64,000 bases of DNA from Xestospongia bergquistia (Eukaryota; Porifera; Demospongiae; Haplosclerida; Petrosiidae), in NCBI GenBank assembly GCA_963965975.1, contig OZ014411.1, positions 26,956,249 to 27,020,248 on the forward strand. Direction: 5' to 3'. Shown in pieces: positions 33,433 through 45,202 of this stretch. The position numbers and the translations under genes are program-made. Positions within the stretch are counted from its first letter, which is position 1. Each line of letters begins with the position of its first letter. Under the pieces are notes generated by a model. It was not told the DNA's origin and searched no databases. It worked only from the letters and a program-made list of their open reading frames with translations.

Positions 33433-35823
33433 ATGAATCGATCTAAATTGATGTTCCTTTTGACAATTGCCCTAGCTGTAGTTTGCTTGATACCTTTCGG
33501 ACTTATTGTACAGGAAAGATGGACTGTTCAAAATAGTAAGTGCATCATTGATTTATCATAATTATATGCATATCTGATACCTTTAGTTGTTATGAGTAGT
33601 AATTAATATGTGGTTGGTTCAGGTAAGTTTGTACATAACAGCCCTGATATGTGATGCTCCTGTTTAGTGAGACTTTTATTGTGTACATATAAACTAGTGA
33701 CTTTGATTGCTCATCAGTTGCTTAGCAGTGGTAGTGTATATGTATGTTTTAATAAAATTGAAGTTTTTAATAGAAGTTAGGCCAGTCCAAGCATTGTTGG
33801 ATCTTAGTTAAAAATTTAAGTAACTGGTAAACGACTTACCAGGATGAGACATTGTGTGTATTGCAATAAGAATTTGATGTTATTATGACTGTTTAAATTT
33901 ATTTTGTTTAAATATTCTTCTCTTATTCGTGTTTACTTGTCATATTGTTAGATCTTTTATTCATTTTTATAGAAAAACATTATATTCAACAACAAACAAA
34001 TGCATCAATACCATATGATAAAGTCAGAGATTACTTTTATATCCTTGAAGCAGCTAGAAAGAATGCTTGTAAGTATTGTAAGGTGTTGTAATGTATAATA
34101 AATAATACCAAGCATGTTGATGTTAGATAATTGTCATTTATCAAACAATTTTGGTCATCTTAACAATATTGATAACACAGAGTGTTATGTAAATATTACA
34201 AAGAATCCATTGAGAATCTTGAGTTTGTTTAAATCAACAATATTTACATAACAAAATAATCTAAACAATCTTGTATCAGTGTTAATATGTTTTGCAAATA
34301 GTGTCATATTATATCACCTCTTTATTAATTTAGACAATCCTAATGCTGACATGTGTCGAAGTCTCAATTCTGATATTATTTTACGAGGACGAGTAAGTTA
34401 TTTGTCATGACTTCTATATAATTGAATTAAATATTAGTGACTACAAGTATTAATATTTTTGATGAATAATAATATTTGTCAATAATTGCCAAGGACCTTA
34501 GTGAAATGAATTGAATTGCCAAATGTACTTGTTATATATGAAGTCAAAATACTATATACTCTGAGGTATAAGCAATTACATTTAGTTACATTATAGCACT
34601 GGATGACTTCTCAGTTCTATGGAACTTTTGTTATTAACAATGCATGCAAATATGCTTGCATCCTTCATAACAGTACAGGCTAGTTGATATTGTTTGTAAC
34701 AATCATTAAAATTTTATGATGACATATGCTAAAGATAAGAGACGAACTGTTTCACACTATATACTTTTGGTTTTATATATTTGGTTTAATATATAGCATT
34801 ACTGAATATAAAAGACATAGTCTGACTAAAAAATGACATTGATTTACTATAGGAGTATTGCAATGACATTAACCAAACATATACACAATATTGTCATTGT
34901 ATAACAAATGTCTCAGTCATAAGAAAATATTATAAAAAATGTAGCATACTAATAATATATGATGAGAGTGATGTTTTTACTCAATAAAGAAAATTTCTTT
35001 ACTAGTTTTAAACTTTTTACTGAAGATGTCAGTCATTTCATAATGTATCTTTCTTTAGTACCAGCAACTTCAAATTCAAAATTTATGTTTAAATCAGACT
35101 CATGACCACCTTCCATTAAGTTTGTTTGACACAAAATTCCAGTTAGGAGTGCTAATTAATCCTGAACATCGATTATTGTATTGTCATTCTGAAGACAATA
35201 ATCTACTACCACTAATGCAGAATCTTCAAAGAAAACCAGAAGCCAAAAAGTCAACATTATTGACCACTCACATCAAGAATACTACTACACTTGCATCTCT
35301 ATCAAATCATTTAGCAAGAACTCTAATTAAAACGTATTATTCATTTACTCTTGTTCAAAATCCACTAGAACGGCTTTTACTTAGATATCAAGAAAGATCA
35401 AATAAATCCTCAACAAATGTCTTTGGAGAGCGTAAAAATGACGAAACTTATTATTTACGTCAGAACTTTAGTCAGTTCATACAAAATTATATTGAAATAC
35501 CATTTGATAAATGGGACAGATACTTTGCTCCCTCTTCTTATTTATGTCAACCATGTCAAGTCAAGTATGACTTCTATGCTAATTTGAAGACATTAGAATA
35601 TGATATTAGAGCTATATTGAGACTACTAAATATTCCTCAAGAGTATTATGTCACACACAAGTTATCAAGTACTAGTTATCAAGTGACAAATTCAACTCTT
35701 GCTGAGTATTATAGTCAATTGTCCCCTGAATTAAAATTGAAATTATTTAATAAATTTGCATTTGAATTAAAATATTATTATAATCTATATCCCGAAGAGA
35801 AGGATATGCATTTATTGTTGTGA
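33433..35823 (+). CDS. Type II membrane carbohydrate-sulfotransferase-like protein, active site degraded
   Basis: Four exons (33433-33535, 33973-34068, 34334-34392 and 35059-35823) with phases 1, 1 and 0 give 340 residues. A short cytosolic start is followed by a signal-anchor (about 6-25, LMFLLTIALAVVCLIPFGLI), typical of Golgi type II enzymes. The C-terminal half follows the CHST8-14-like (Sulfotransfer_2) pattern: HRLLYCHS where the 5'-phosphosulfate loop should be, FTLVQNPLERLLLRYQERSN at the 3'-phosphate site, then LCQPCQVKYDFYANLKTLEYD near the end. The expected PKVG(C/S)xxW loop is missing (CHSEDNNLLPLMQNL) and VRxPFxRLxSxY has become VQNPLERLLLRY. It therefore probably cannot bind PAPS and may be a pseudoenzyme. 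Confidence 0.75.
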
Positions 35824-36707
35824 AGAAATCTTTTTATTTTTTATTGTCTGGTTAATTTTTATTTGCTTTATTATTACTACTAATGTGAATCTTTAACTTC
35901 TCAATTATGGCATTGAGTTGTAATATTAAAATTAAAATTTATATTTTAATTAATCTAAAATATGTACTTGGGGACAAAATAAATAACAGATTAGTAGAAC
36001 ATTTAAGATATTGTCTACTTGCATAATAAAAATCAATATTTGAAACTTCTCTATTACATTTCCTTAAATTAAAAACAAGGTATGATACATTTCTATATAT
36101 TATTGTCAAAACATTGTGTACATGTTAGATTGTTTGCATATTAAGTGGAAACATATTATTGCCATTCATGATAAATCTCAATAATGACTCAGACATGATA
36201 TTCCAATAAAACTTATGAATAAAACTAACAGAAAGTCTCATCAATAATATATAATGACATCATTTAGAGCTGACTTTAAATGTAAGATTGACTATGTTCT
36301 TTAAGTATACTATTTTTATTGGAAAGTAATAGTGGAACATTTTATTTATATAGTCTAGCCATTTTGTGATACTGGAAAACACACTAGAAAAAATGCACAA
36401 GAAGAATGCTACATCATACTACTAGTGTTTTGTTCAATATCATATAATGATACATTCTTAGATCACATTGACTATACATGTACACATTTTATAATTGTCT
36501 ACATCTGTAACTTGTATCAAAAAGATATGATGACACTGTTTTCTTAGTGTCACACAAGTTGACACAAGGAAAAACAGCTGTCTACAATTTTAGCCCTTTT
36601 CTAATGTGGACATACTGATTTCCTTCTTGTATTTAATAAAACACTTGTATGTTCATAACTAAATTCATTTTTGTCTAGTTTGATTTGATTGTAAATCAAG
36701 TAAAGAC
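35824..36707. other. Intergenic, no gene recognised
   Basis: AT-rich spacer with several short open frames that do not look like protein. It should contain the promoter of the Asp/Tyr-rich gene, but no clear TATA element was found. Confidence 0.5.
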
Positions 36708-38252
36708 ATGAAATTACTGATATTGGTGACAGGGTTAGTGCTACTTCTACAAGTTACTCTTGTGTTGCCCAATACTCAAGATGGAATTGATGGTCACTCA
36801 GCTAAAATGGTTAAAGGACCTGCAATGGAAAACTCTCATTACAGAATACCATTTAATGATGAGCAAGAAGACTACAATCATGTAAATGAACATAAATATT
36901 ATGACTACAATGACTATGATGATTATGATGATGATGACTATGATGACTATGATGACCATGATGACTACGATGATTATGATGATGATGACTACGATGACTA
37001 CGATGATTATGATGATGATGACCATGATGACTACGATGATTACGATGATGATGACTATGATGACTATGATGACCATGATGACTACGATGATTATGATGAT
37101 GATGACTATGATGACCATGATGATTATGATGATGATGACCATGATGATTACGATGATGATGATGACTACAATGACTATGATGACTATGATGACCATGATG
37201 ACTACGATGATTACGATGATGATGACTATGATGACTACGATGATTATGATGATGATGACCATGATGACTATGATGATTACAATGATGATGACTATGATGA
37301 CTATGATGACCATGATGACTACGATGATTACGATGATGATGACTATGATGACCATGATGATTATGATGACCATGATGACTACGATGATTACGATGATGAT
37401 GACTACAATGACTATGATGACTATGATGACCATGATGACTACGATGATTACGATGATGATGACTCTGATGACTATGATGATTATGATGATGATGACTATG
37501 ATGACTATGATGACCATGATGATTACAATGATGATGACTATGATGACTATGATGACCATGATGACTACGATGATTATGATAATGATGACTATGATGACCA
37601 TGATGATTATGATGATGATGACCATGATGATTACGATGATGATGATGACTACAATGACTATGATGACTATGATGACCATGATGACTACGATGATTACGAT
37701 GATGATGACTATGATGATTACGATGATGATGACTATGATGACTATGATGATTATGATGATGATGACTATGATGACTACGATGATTACGATGATGATGACT
37801 ATGATGATTATGATGATTATGATGATTACGATGATGATGACGACTATGATGACTATAATGATTATGATGATGACGATGACTACAATGACCATGATGACTA
37901 TGATGATTATGATGATTATGATGATTATGATGATTATGATGATTATGATGATTATGATGATTATGATGATTATGATGACTATGATGATTATGATGATGAT
38001 GACTATGATGACTACGATGATTACGATGATGATGACTATGATGACTATGATGATTATGATGATGATGACTATGATGACTACGATGATTACGATGATGATG
38101 ACTATGATGATTATGATGATTATGATGATTACGATGATGATGACGACTATGATGACTATAATGATTATGATGATAACGATGACTACAATGACCATGATGA
38201 CTATGATGATTATGATGATTATGATGATTATGATGATTATGACGATTACTAA
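36708..38252 (+). CDS. Secreted Asp/Tyr-repeat protein
   Basis: One open frame of 514 residues. Residues 1-20 are a signal peptide (MKLLILVTGLVLLLQVTLVL). Residues 21-60 are ordinary sequence (NTQDGIDGHSAKMVKG and further). From about 62 to the end the protein is nearly only Asp and Tyr in DDY and DDDDY blocks, with scattered His and Asn and a single Ser. Codons are GAT/GAC and TAT/TAC. Most variation is at the third base, or changes Y to H or D to N by transitions. It would be strongly acidic, disordered, able to bind Ca2+ or other cations, and could cross-link through Tyr. It resembles matrix or adhesive proteins in general style, but no family is recognised. Other frames of this repeat are open only by periodicity. 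Confidence 0.8.
   Translation: MKLLILVTGLVLLLQVTLVLPNTQDGIDGHSAKMVKGPAMENSHYRIPFNDEQEDYNHVNEHKYYDYNDYDDYDDDDYDDYDDHDDYDDYDDDDYDDYDDYDDDDHDDYDDYDDDDYDDYDDHDDYDDYDDDDYDDHDDYDDDDHDDYDDDDDYNDYDDYDDHDDYDDYDDDDYDDYDDYDDDDHDDYDDYNDDDYDDYDDHDDYDDYDDDDYDDHDDYDDHDDYDDYDDDDYNDYDDYDDHDDYDDYDDDDSDDYDDYDDDDYDDYDDHDDYNDDDYDDYDDHDDYDDYDNDDYDDHDDYDDDDHDDYDDDDDYNDYDDYDDHDDYDDYDDDDYDDYDDDDYDDYDDYDDDDYDDYDDYDDDDYDDYDDYDDYDDDDDYDDYNDYDDDDDYNDHDDYDDYDDYDDYDDYDDYDDYDDYDDYDDYDDYDDDDYDDYDDYDDDDYDDYDDYDDDDYDDYDDYDDDDYDDYDDYDDYDDDDDYDDYNDYDDNDDYNDHDDYDDYDDYDDYDDYDDY
37739..38230 (+). repeat. Internal 303-bp-offset duplication and homogeneous (GATTATGAT)n
   Basis: Bases about 37741-37925 recur at about 38044-38228 with one or two changes (GATGATGACGATGAC against GATGATAACGATGAC). 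Between them, about 37895-37975 is a uniform run of GATTATGAT. The 5' part of the gene is more varied, so the 3' part expanded last. Confidence 0.85.
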
Positions 38253-38939
38253 AGTTATGACTAAAATCTTAAACTATGTAAGTCATTTTTTTCCAAATAA
38301 ATAAAATTAAATAAGTTCATAATTTGTGATTCTTAACTTTTATTTTAAAATAAAGTTGTTATTATCAGTTTATAATATAACAAAAATTCTTATTAGTAAT
38401 GGAATAAAATACAAATATCTTTACTATGTAGTAGCATGACTTTATGTTTGCTTAACAGTAACATTATGTACCAAAACTATCAGTTGTTAGTATTATAATA
38501 TAACTCCAATAAGCATATTATATATAGTAAAATGTTTTAATATAAAAATGTAGTCATTTTTTGAACTTTATTCAAGTTGAGGTCATTATCATTGCTTCAT
38601 ATTTATGAATATGATATTATTGGCATACTACTAGCAGAACTCTTGTGCAACCTCAGAGTTAAGTATTTCAAGGTAAAGCTCTGTGTTTATGGTGAATGAC
38701 ATAATTGAAGTGCAGAGAACAAGATGCATACACCTGCATAATTTATATATACATATGATGATCACCAAATGTAATTTCTAATTAAATTTATATACACAGT
38801 TAAAGAAAAGGTGCATTAAAAATGATATTGGATAATGAAAAATGTGTATCTTTATAAATGTGTTGTTAAATACTCAATGTTATTGCATGCAGTGCATGGT
38901 CAACAATTGTATTAATTATTGGTCACATAATTATATCAA
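38253..38939. other. Intergenic, no gene recognised
   Basis: An AATAAA at about 38296-38301 follows the stop of the Asp/Tyr gene and may be its poly(A) signal. The rest is AT-rich spacer. Confidence 0.5.
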
Positions 38940-40560
38940 GTTAGTCACTTTTTACTCACTCATACAAGATATATCAATTGAATATCAGACAAGTAATTTA
39001 GATATTGTACTGAAATTAAATAAAATGTTCTCAAATGGTAATGTGGAAAAGATAACCTTGTGCGAGAATGTGATAACATTATAAATCATGTGTCTTCACT
39101 ACAAATTTAATGACAAGTTTAATGTACAGGTGCATGGCTTAGACTGCAAATATGTGAATAATAACTTATTTGAGTTAAATATTAAATAATATAAACATAC
39201 TTTTGTGTAAGATTTACTATTTATTTTTTTTATTTAACAAGAGAGCATTCAATAATGTGGTACTAGTAATTAATATTCTTGAAAGAAATATATAAAAATT
39301 TGATATGTTCTGTAGTTGAAATGATATTTACACTTAATGGTATATATCAATATAGTCTAGAACAGTACAAGATTAGCCAGGCATCTTTTTGATTTATAGT
39401 TAGCAGGGAGTTATTAATTTTAAGTGCTCCTATAATTGTAGTGATAACATATTTAGAAGCAATGATAATAGCTAAGCTATACTAAATGTAATTAATTATG
39501 CTAGTTTACTTTCACTATTCCAACATATCTACATTTATCAAACAAAGCTCAATGTGTATTAAGATTGGATTATTATCTATAAGAAGGACTGATTGCCAGA
39601 CTGGCAATCAGTGACTACAATAATGTATGTATATAGTTTCTCTCTGCATTTAGCTTTGCTGTTTGTGTTATTCTTAGCATGATGTATTTATAATGTTTGT
39701 AAGCAATTATATGCAGCTACGTATATACATATGTATGGTTTGTAAAAACACCTGCTGAATGTATTTAGACATATACAGCTGCTAAGGAAAAACAAGACTG
39801 CTATGTTCTGTATTATGTTTACAGTCTTTTCTCACACAACCTTTCTTCTTCACACATATTGACAAGATGTTCACAGTCAAAATGCATTTACTTATCAAAC
39901 GTACTCAAAGTCTTTTGTCAATGAATTGTAATATTTTGTGACAAAAAGCAATGTCACTTTTAAATCTGTACTTTTAGCCATGCAGTGATTGAGAAAAAGA
40001 ATTCTACAAGGAGAATGATCAAAAAAGACATAACCTGTCTTAGACATATTGCCTGTGCTATTACATTTCAGTATTTGAAGCTTAAATGGCATTTTCCAAA
40101 CTCTCCAACACTCTAAAACATGCTGAACATTTGAACTCTTAAATTTAACAGTTGCTCTATGTTATCAGTAGGATCACACTTTGACGGTTTTAAAGTTTGT
40201 CGATACTTTTAAAGATCTTTCCAACATCGTAACACTATTGCTAAACGTCTGTGCTCTCAGACAACTGGTCCTTTTCAGGAGTCGACGTTGGTTCATTCAG
40301 TACATGGACTAGTAACCTCGCAAATAGATCTACGCGTACGGATTATTCCTCGCGCTTGGTACGCTTTCTTAGGTTAATATATTGCGTAGATCCCTCCTGG
40401 CCCCGCCAAGCCACTTTTATGGATTTATATTCAAGAGTTTCATATGTCAGCAAAAGTCAGGAACTTACTAATGAAGCAATGGCACTAGCCTTGGTTACGA
40501 CCATACTTTAAACTATTTCCTTTCAATATTTTAAAAATAATTCTTTATTATATAATAGTT
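38940..40560 (+). repeat. Duplicated segment, copy A
   Basis: Several blocks match copy B at 56455-58165 in the same order: 38950-39175 with 56455-56690 (ATATATCAATTGAA ... GATAACATTATAAATCAT), 39775-39880 with 57380-57490 (AAGGAAAAACAAGACTGC), 39955-40025 with 57575-57640 (AAATCTGTACTTTT), and 40430-40560 with 58020-58150 (GTCAGCAAAAG ... ATGGCACT). Short open frames at 38842-39084 and 40251-40511 end inside conserved blocks and may be remnants of a gene, but both copies carry stops. Confidence 0.65.
39588..39612. repeat. 12-bp hairpin
   Basis: ACTGATTGCCAG and CTGGCAATCAGT are exact complements separated by one base. Confidence 0.85.
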
Positions 40561-41079
40561 GATATTTAGTATTATTTGCTCATGAGTAGTGTAAACTTGC
40601 AAATGTTAAGTGTACATCAAATTTTTATCACAATAGATAATTCAAAAAATTATTTATACTTTATTTTATTAATATAACATTTGATGTAGATATGTTTAAC
40701 TGTTTGTATATTAATTCTTAGCGTCTAGCTTTTATGTTGCGTATAAATTAGCCACAAAATGAAGTTGATACTGCACACAATATTGTGAATATATCAATTT
40801 CAAGAACTGTTTGTGACGTTGAAAGCTCACTAATAACATGTGAGGCCACGCCCATTATATGACGCATGCTGACACAAGATTATAATATGCACAGTGTTGC
40901 TTTACTACAAGATTAAGTTTGTTATCAGTTAGAGAAAGAATGCACAACAATAATATATCATAATATTACAAGAACCATAAATTTATTTAGTTAGCATATA
41001 AGAGAGAATGCATAGATCTCCATGTTCCTCAGTTAATACCTTCTCATGAGTGAAATCGCTATAGCAACTGTTATTGTTG
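40561..41079. other. Intergenic, no gene recognised
   Basis: AT-rich spacer between copy A of the duplicated segment and the fibrinogen-domain relic, without exon-like frames. Confidence 0.5.
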
Positions 41080-41235
41080 CTTACCATCAAACTCTACTTC
41101 TCCTGACTCCATCACTACCATGACTCCATAAATGTTATTGTTTTCGGTAGTAAACTTCTTTAGATTATGATACAAAAGAGAACCTCTGACATTACCGCAA
41201 TATCCAGATACATGAAGTTTATTTAGTGGTACAGC
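41080..41235 (-). pseudogene. Fibrinogen-domain relic
   Basis: On the minus strand one frame reads KLHVSGYCGNVRGSLLYHNL and KKFTTENNN. This parallels LHVYGHGYSGTAGDSLTRHN and MKFTTKDND of the fibrinogen-domain pseudogene at 42.3-42.9 kb. Only this piece of the domain is left. Confidence 0.5.
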
Positions 41236-41308
41236 CACTTACGTAAAAATTAGAGAGTTGGTGTATCATTTGATGTCATTAATAATATTTCTCATATCAA
41301 CTCATAGT

Positions 41309-41396
41309 GATGATGGTAGTGGTCCTCAGGCCAGTACCTGTATAAAAAGTACCAGAATTTGGAAGAAAAGTTGAAGCCAAAGCGAAAACCAACTGG
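41309..41396 (+). pseudogene. Frameshifted relative of the cationic peptide exon 2
   Basis: GATGATGGTAGTGGTCCTCA followed by TATAAAAAGTACCAGAATTTGG aligns with exon 2 of the peptide gene at 58345-58466 (ESGAPHAGA then KVPGFGRKVEAK). Here the second half reads KVPEFGRKVEAK and ends TNWF, but an extra A in the A-run shifts the frame between the halves. Confidence 0.6.
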
Positions 41397-41869
41397 TTTT
41401 TCTATTCCCTGGCTCTAATAAGAAGAGATGTGTGTTGCTAATTGATAAAACAAATACATTTTTATAGAAATATTGCCAAAGTACTTTTAAGACCATGAGG
41501 TAAACACTGTGATAATATCTGCTAGAACAACATACTTTACTAAACAAATCGATTACAATAATGAGAAACCACAGTTTCCTGCACTATATCACAACGTAGG
41601 AGTTTTAGACCAAACAGTGTGATACCACATCAACGAACATGTGAAGAGCAATTCAAATGACAGACATCCTGTATTGACATCAAAGAAAATCCAATGTGCT
41701 TGAAGATCAAAACTGTCATTACAAGGTGTATCCTGATTGAAGATGTACTTTATGGAAACAAGATACACTAATGTGTCTTCAATTGTAGCTTATATAAAGA
41801 GTGACTCCTTAAGGACAAACATGTAGTAATTCACTAAAGGCTTATATTTCAATTGGTTCTTGACAAAGG

Positions 41870-42862
41870 ATGAAATTCAACATTTTCTTCTTCTAACAAT
41901 TACTGTCTGCAGTGTGTTAGCAACAAACTGTCCAAAAGAACCAAAAGGTACGGAAGTACTCAAAAAATTCCATTTTGTGTATAGGTACTTGCATGTGTGT
42001 ATACAAATGGTTTACTCTATAAAATTGTATAAAGTGCCTTTTCCTCCAGTGTACAGTTGCAAAGCTAAGGATGAGGAAGGAGAAAATCTTTTATGCACAT
42101 GTACAAAACTGACAGAGAAAGGGAAATATAACTGTGCTTGTTTCATTGATAATCCACCTAATTCTAAAGTATATTATCTAGACTGTCTTGATGCTTTTAA
42201 GAAGGGACAAAACAAAAGCAGTGTCTATGCCATCAAACGTGACAACATGTCACCTTTTAAGGTATGGTGGTTTTAACAAACATGACACTTCACTTTTATG
42301 CATTGTATAGGCCTATTGTGACATGGACACTGATGGTGGTGGATGGACTGTCTTTCAACAAAGAATGGATGACTCTGTTGACTTCTATCGTAGCTGGGAT
42401 GATTATGTACATGGATTTGGAAACACTTCAGGAGAGTACTAGTTAGGACTTAGTAAACTCCATCGTTTAGCAAATGGGAGTGTATCTACACAACTTTGAG
42501 TTGACTTGAGGGATAAAAATAGTAACAGTGCATATGCCAGTTACCCTATTTTCTACATAGGTGGTTCATCTACAGACTATGCACTTCATGTCTATGGACA
42601 TGGATATAGTGGCACTGCTGGAGACTCTCTTACAAGACACAACGTAATGAAATTTACTACAAAGGACAATGACAATGATTTATGGAGCAGTGGCAATTGT
42701 GCTATTGAATATCATGGTGCATGGTGGTATTATGATTGCCATTTATCAAATTTAAATGGTGACTATGGTAACAATACATATGGAGTGGGAATGAACTGGT
42801 TTAATTGGAAACAATTTTATTATTCTATACCATTTACAGAGATTAAAGTTCGTTGTGTCTAA
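41870..42862 (+). pseudogene. Secreted fibrinogen-domain lectin pseudogene
   Basis: The exon pattern is 41870-41947, 42050-42261 and 42311-42862. A signal-peptide-like start, a Cys-rich linker and a fibrinogen C-terminal domain are recognisable: [18 protein letters not shown] near the domain start, then LHVYGHGYSG, DNDNDLWSSGNCAI, and a C-terminal EIKVRCV. Three lesions are visible: a one-base shift near 41890 between the ATG and the signal peptide, a TAG at about 42438 where the family has Trp, and a TGA at about 42497. Family members act as secreted lectins or adhesion proteins, as in ficolins and tenascins. Confidence 0.75.
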
Positions 42863-45202
42863 TGTTACTTTAAAAAGATTGGGACAAGCACATAAATGTG
42901 TGAATTGATTTAATTACATTAATGTCTTTTTGACTTTTGATTATTTGAATATTGATTTCATCAACAAAACTGTCTGGCTTACCAACATTGACATTGTGAA
43001 AATGAGAAGCCATAAGATTACCTGTTAATTACTTTGATACACATAAATAGACAAAGGACAAATTGACCAAGTTTATTAGATTGTTCTTGCATACAATTTG
43101 CTTTGCTTTAATAATAGGTACAGTTTCAAAATATTAGAAAATCTACCCAAAACGAGGTTATAAACAAACGTTGCCCTTAAACAGTATTCATACTTAGCTT
43201 GTTTGAAGAAAACATTTATATCACATCATTAGCATGTCAGAACCTTTTCCAAACAGCAATGCTTATCAAATATTGACTGAATAATGCTGATTGTCATATG
43301 GTCAAAATCCTTCTTTAACCCTGCCCCAGTTCTGGAGAATTATCTTCAACAATTACCAATATGCAGTTTTAATTTTTAAATGTGTAAAAGTATCATAATC
43401 GTTACAATGTATTTACAGTAGTGTAAACAGTCTTATGCTATTTGGTGTAGAAATTGTTACTACCACTATACCAAAAAAGTATTTTGTAGTTTCTGTTACC
43501 TGAAGAATATGCTTTATTGTTGAGTTCACAAACAGATCACTGCTTAAAATTTCATAAACACAATGAAACATTTGAAGTTTTTCCTCCATAACACTTTTGA
43601 ATGATCCCATGTCCTTGTAAAAATGTCTACTGCTTGCATCAATGTGACACAGCAACTAGCTCATTCCAGTTTGTACAACTTTAGCAAAGAACTTTTATAA
43701 GTTTCTTTCCCGGCAAAGCTAAGGATCTAAATGAGTGCAGTGTGTGTTAATGTAAAATAGTATGGAGATTGATGGGAAGATAGTGAAGACAATTGCACTC
43801 TTTGGACATCCAAAGTAGTACTGACAAGGTAGTTCTGAAATCAGAAAGAAGCTAATATTTATTATGCATTTGTCTATACTTCAAGCTGCTCTTTCAGTCT
43901 CATCAATGACAAAGGTAATAAGCCTGAAGTATGAAATAAATGACTCCATCATCTAACAAAAGTGAATGGGATATGGAGTGTTCAATACACTTTAGGCTAT
44001 TTCTAATAGACACGGGTTTCTTGACAATTTGAAATCTTTCACCAGTGATGGCAAATGTCAGTGTTTTATAATAATACTTAAGTATTAGATTGCCAATCTT
44101 GTCCAGCATCATATGTAGGAAAGTTTTCAACAAAACATTGCTAGATGTCATCAAATCTGACAAAGTAAATATACTTCATTTATTACACCATACTGAATGA
44201 CCTCATATATATACTTGGTGTATACACATATGTACATTGTAAATAAAAATGTAATTGGAAAGTTGATTTGGTAACAGGGGCTGTGCTGTTGACATCTCAA
44301 ACATTGGAATGATGGGTATAGATCAAGGTGGCAACTGAGCAAATATCATCATCTAAATCTCTAGCAAGCTCTGATAAGTACACGTATTTCCAGATAGCTT
44401 ATTAACATGGCCACATAATTCTACTCCATTGGTATATGACAAGGATAGCAAGTTCCACTTGGAATTTAAATCTGTATCAGTCATTGGTGTGCATTCCTGA
44501 CATGCAGACTTCTCATCACATCATAAGGTCAGAGTACTAATTATTGTAGTAGTCAGACTTCATTACTTTTGAGGACTCCTGCTTCTAGACAAGACATCAG
44601 ATCAGGAAAGGCTCCAAAAGGTATACAATATTTATCACGTTCCTAGTTTTAACAGTTTGATGTGGTAACTCTTCACTGGAGGCCATACTACAAGTGTTGT
44701 GAATGGAGTGGTCACTTATTTTACTATTATAATTATCTACAGTAATTATTGTCATTCATTGTTAGAGTGAACTTTCATAATTTGCTCAAGATGAATGTGG
44801 CAAAAGATCAAAAATAGATCATCTAAATGGAGACTATGGAGTAATAGTTGACAGTAAACTTTATGTTATATTATACTGAATACACATTATTGCAATATGA
44901 ACTGATTGGACTGATTTGTGATTACATTTTGTGGAATTAATCCATAAAAAATTGAGAATTTCAATCATTCAGACACTTCCTACTCCTTAGCTCCTGCATG
45001 TAGTCATGTCTTATAATATAATAAAACATATTATAAAACATTGGATCTTCCTGTATTCAAAAGATTTGTTATACATATTATCTTCTAAAGTCAATTATTT
45101 TTTAACAAAATATATGGAAATAAGACACAATTATAAACAAATGTTATGCTATAATATGGAATACTCTACGCACAGTTATCCTAACAAGTCAATGAAGGTA
45201 AA
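42863..45202. other. Gene-poor spacer with decayed coding traces
   Basis: Minus-strand frames at 43413-43655 (SFKSVMEEKLQMFHCVYEIL) and 43903-44163 (LLKTFLHMMLDKIGNLILKY) look like exon remnants, but I could not join them or name a family. A third piece at about 44813-44845 on the plus strand (HLNGDYG) matches the fibrinogen domain HLSNLNGDYG. There is no intact gene. Confidence 0.35.

Noticed and set aside
36798-38304. Long open frames of 465 and 472 codons in the other frames and on the minus strand of the Asp/Tyr gene (poly-Ile/Val and poly-Met/Thr)
   Set aside because: They are open only because the trinucleotide repeat has no stops in those frames. Only the Asp/Tyr frame has a signal peptide and mostly synonymous variation.
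40300-40410. Possible tRNA-derived element because of CCCCGCCA and GTTCATTC words
   Set aside because: No cloverleaf could be folded and the A and B boxes are not correctly spaced.
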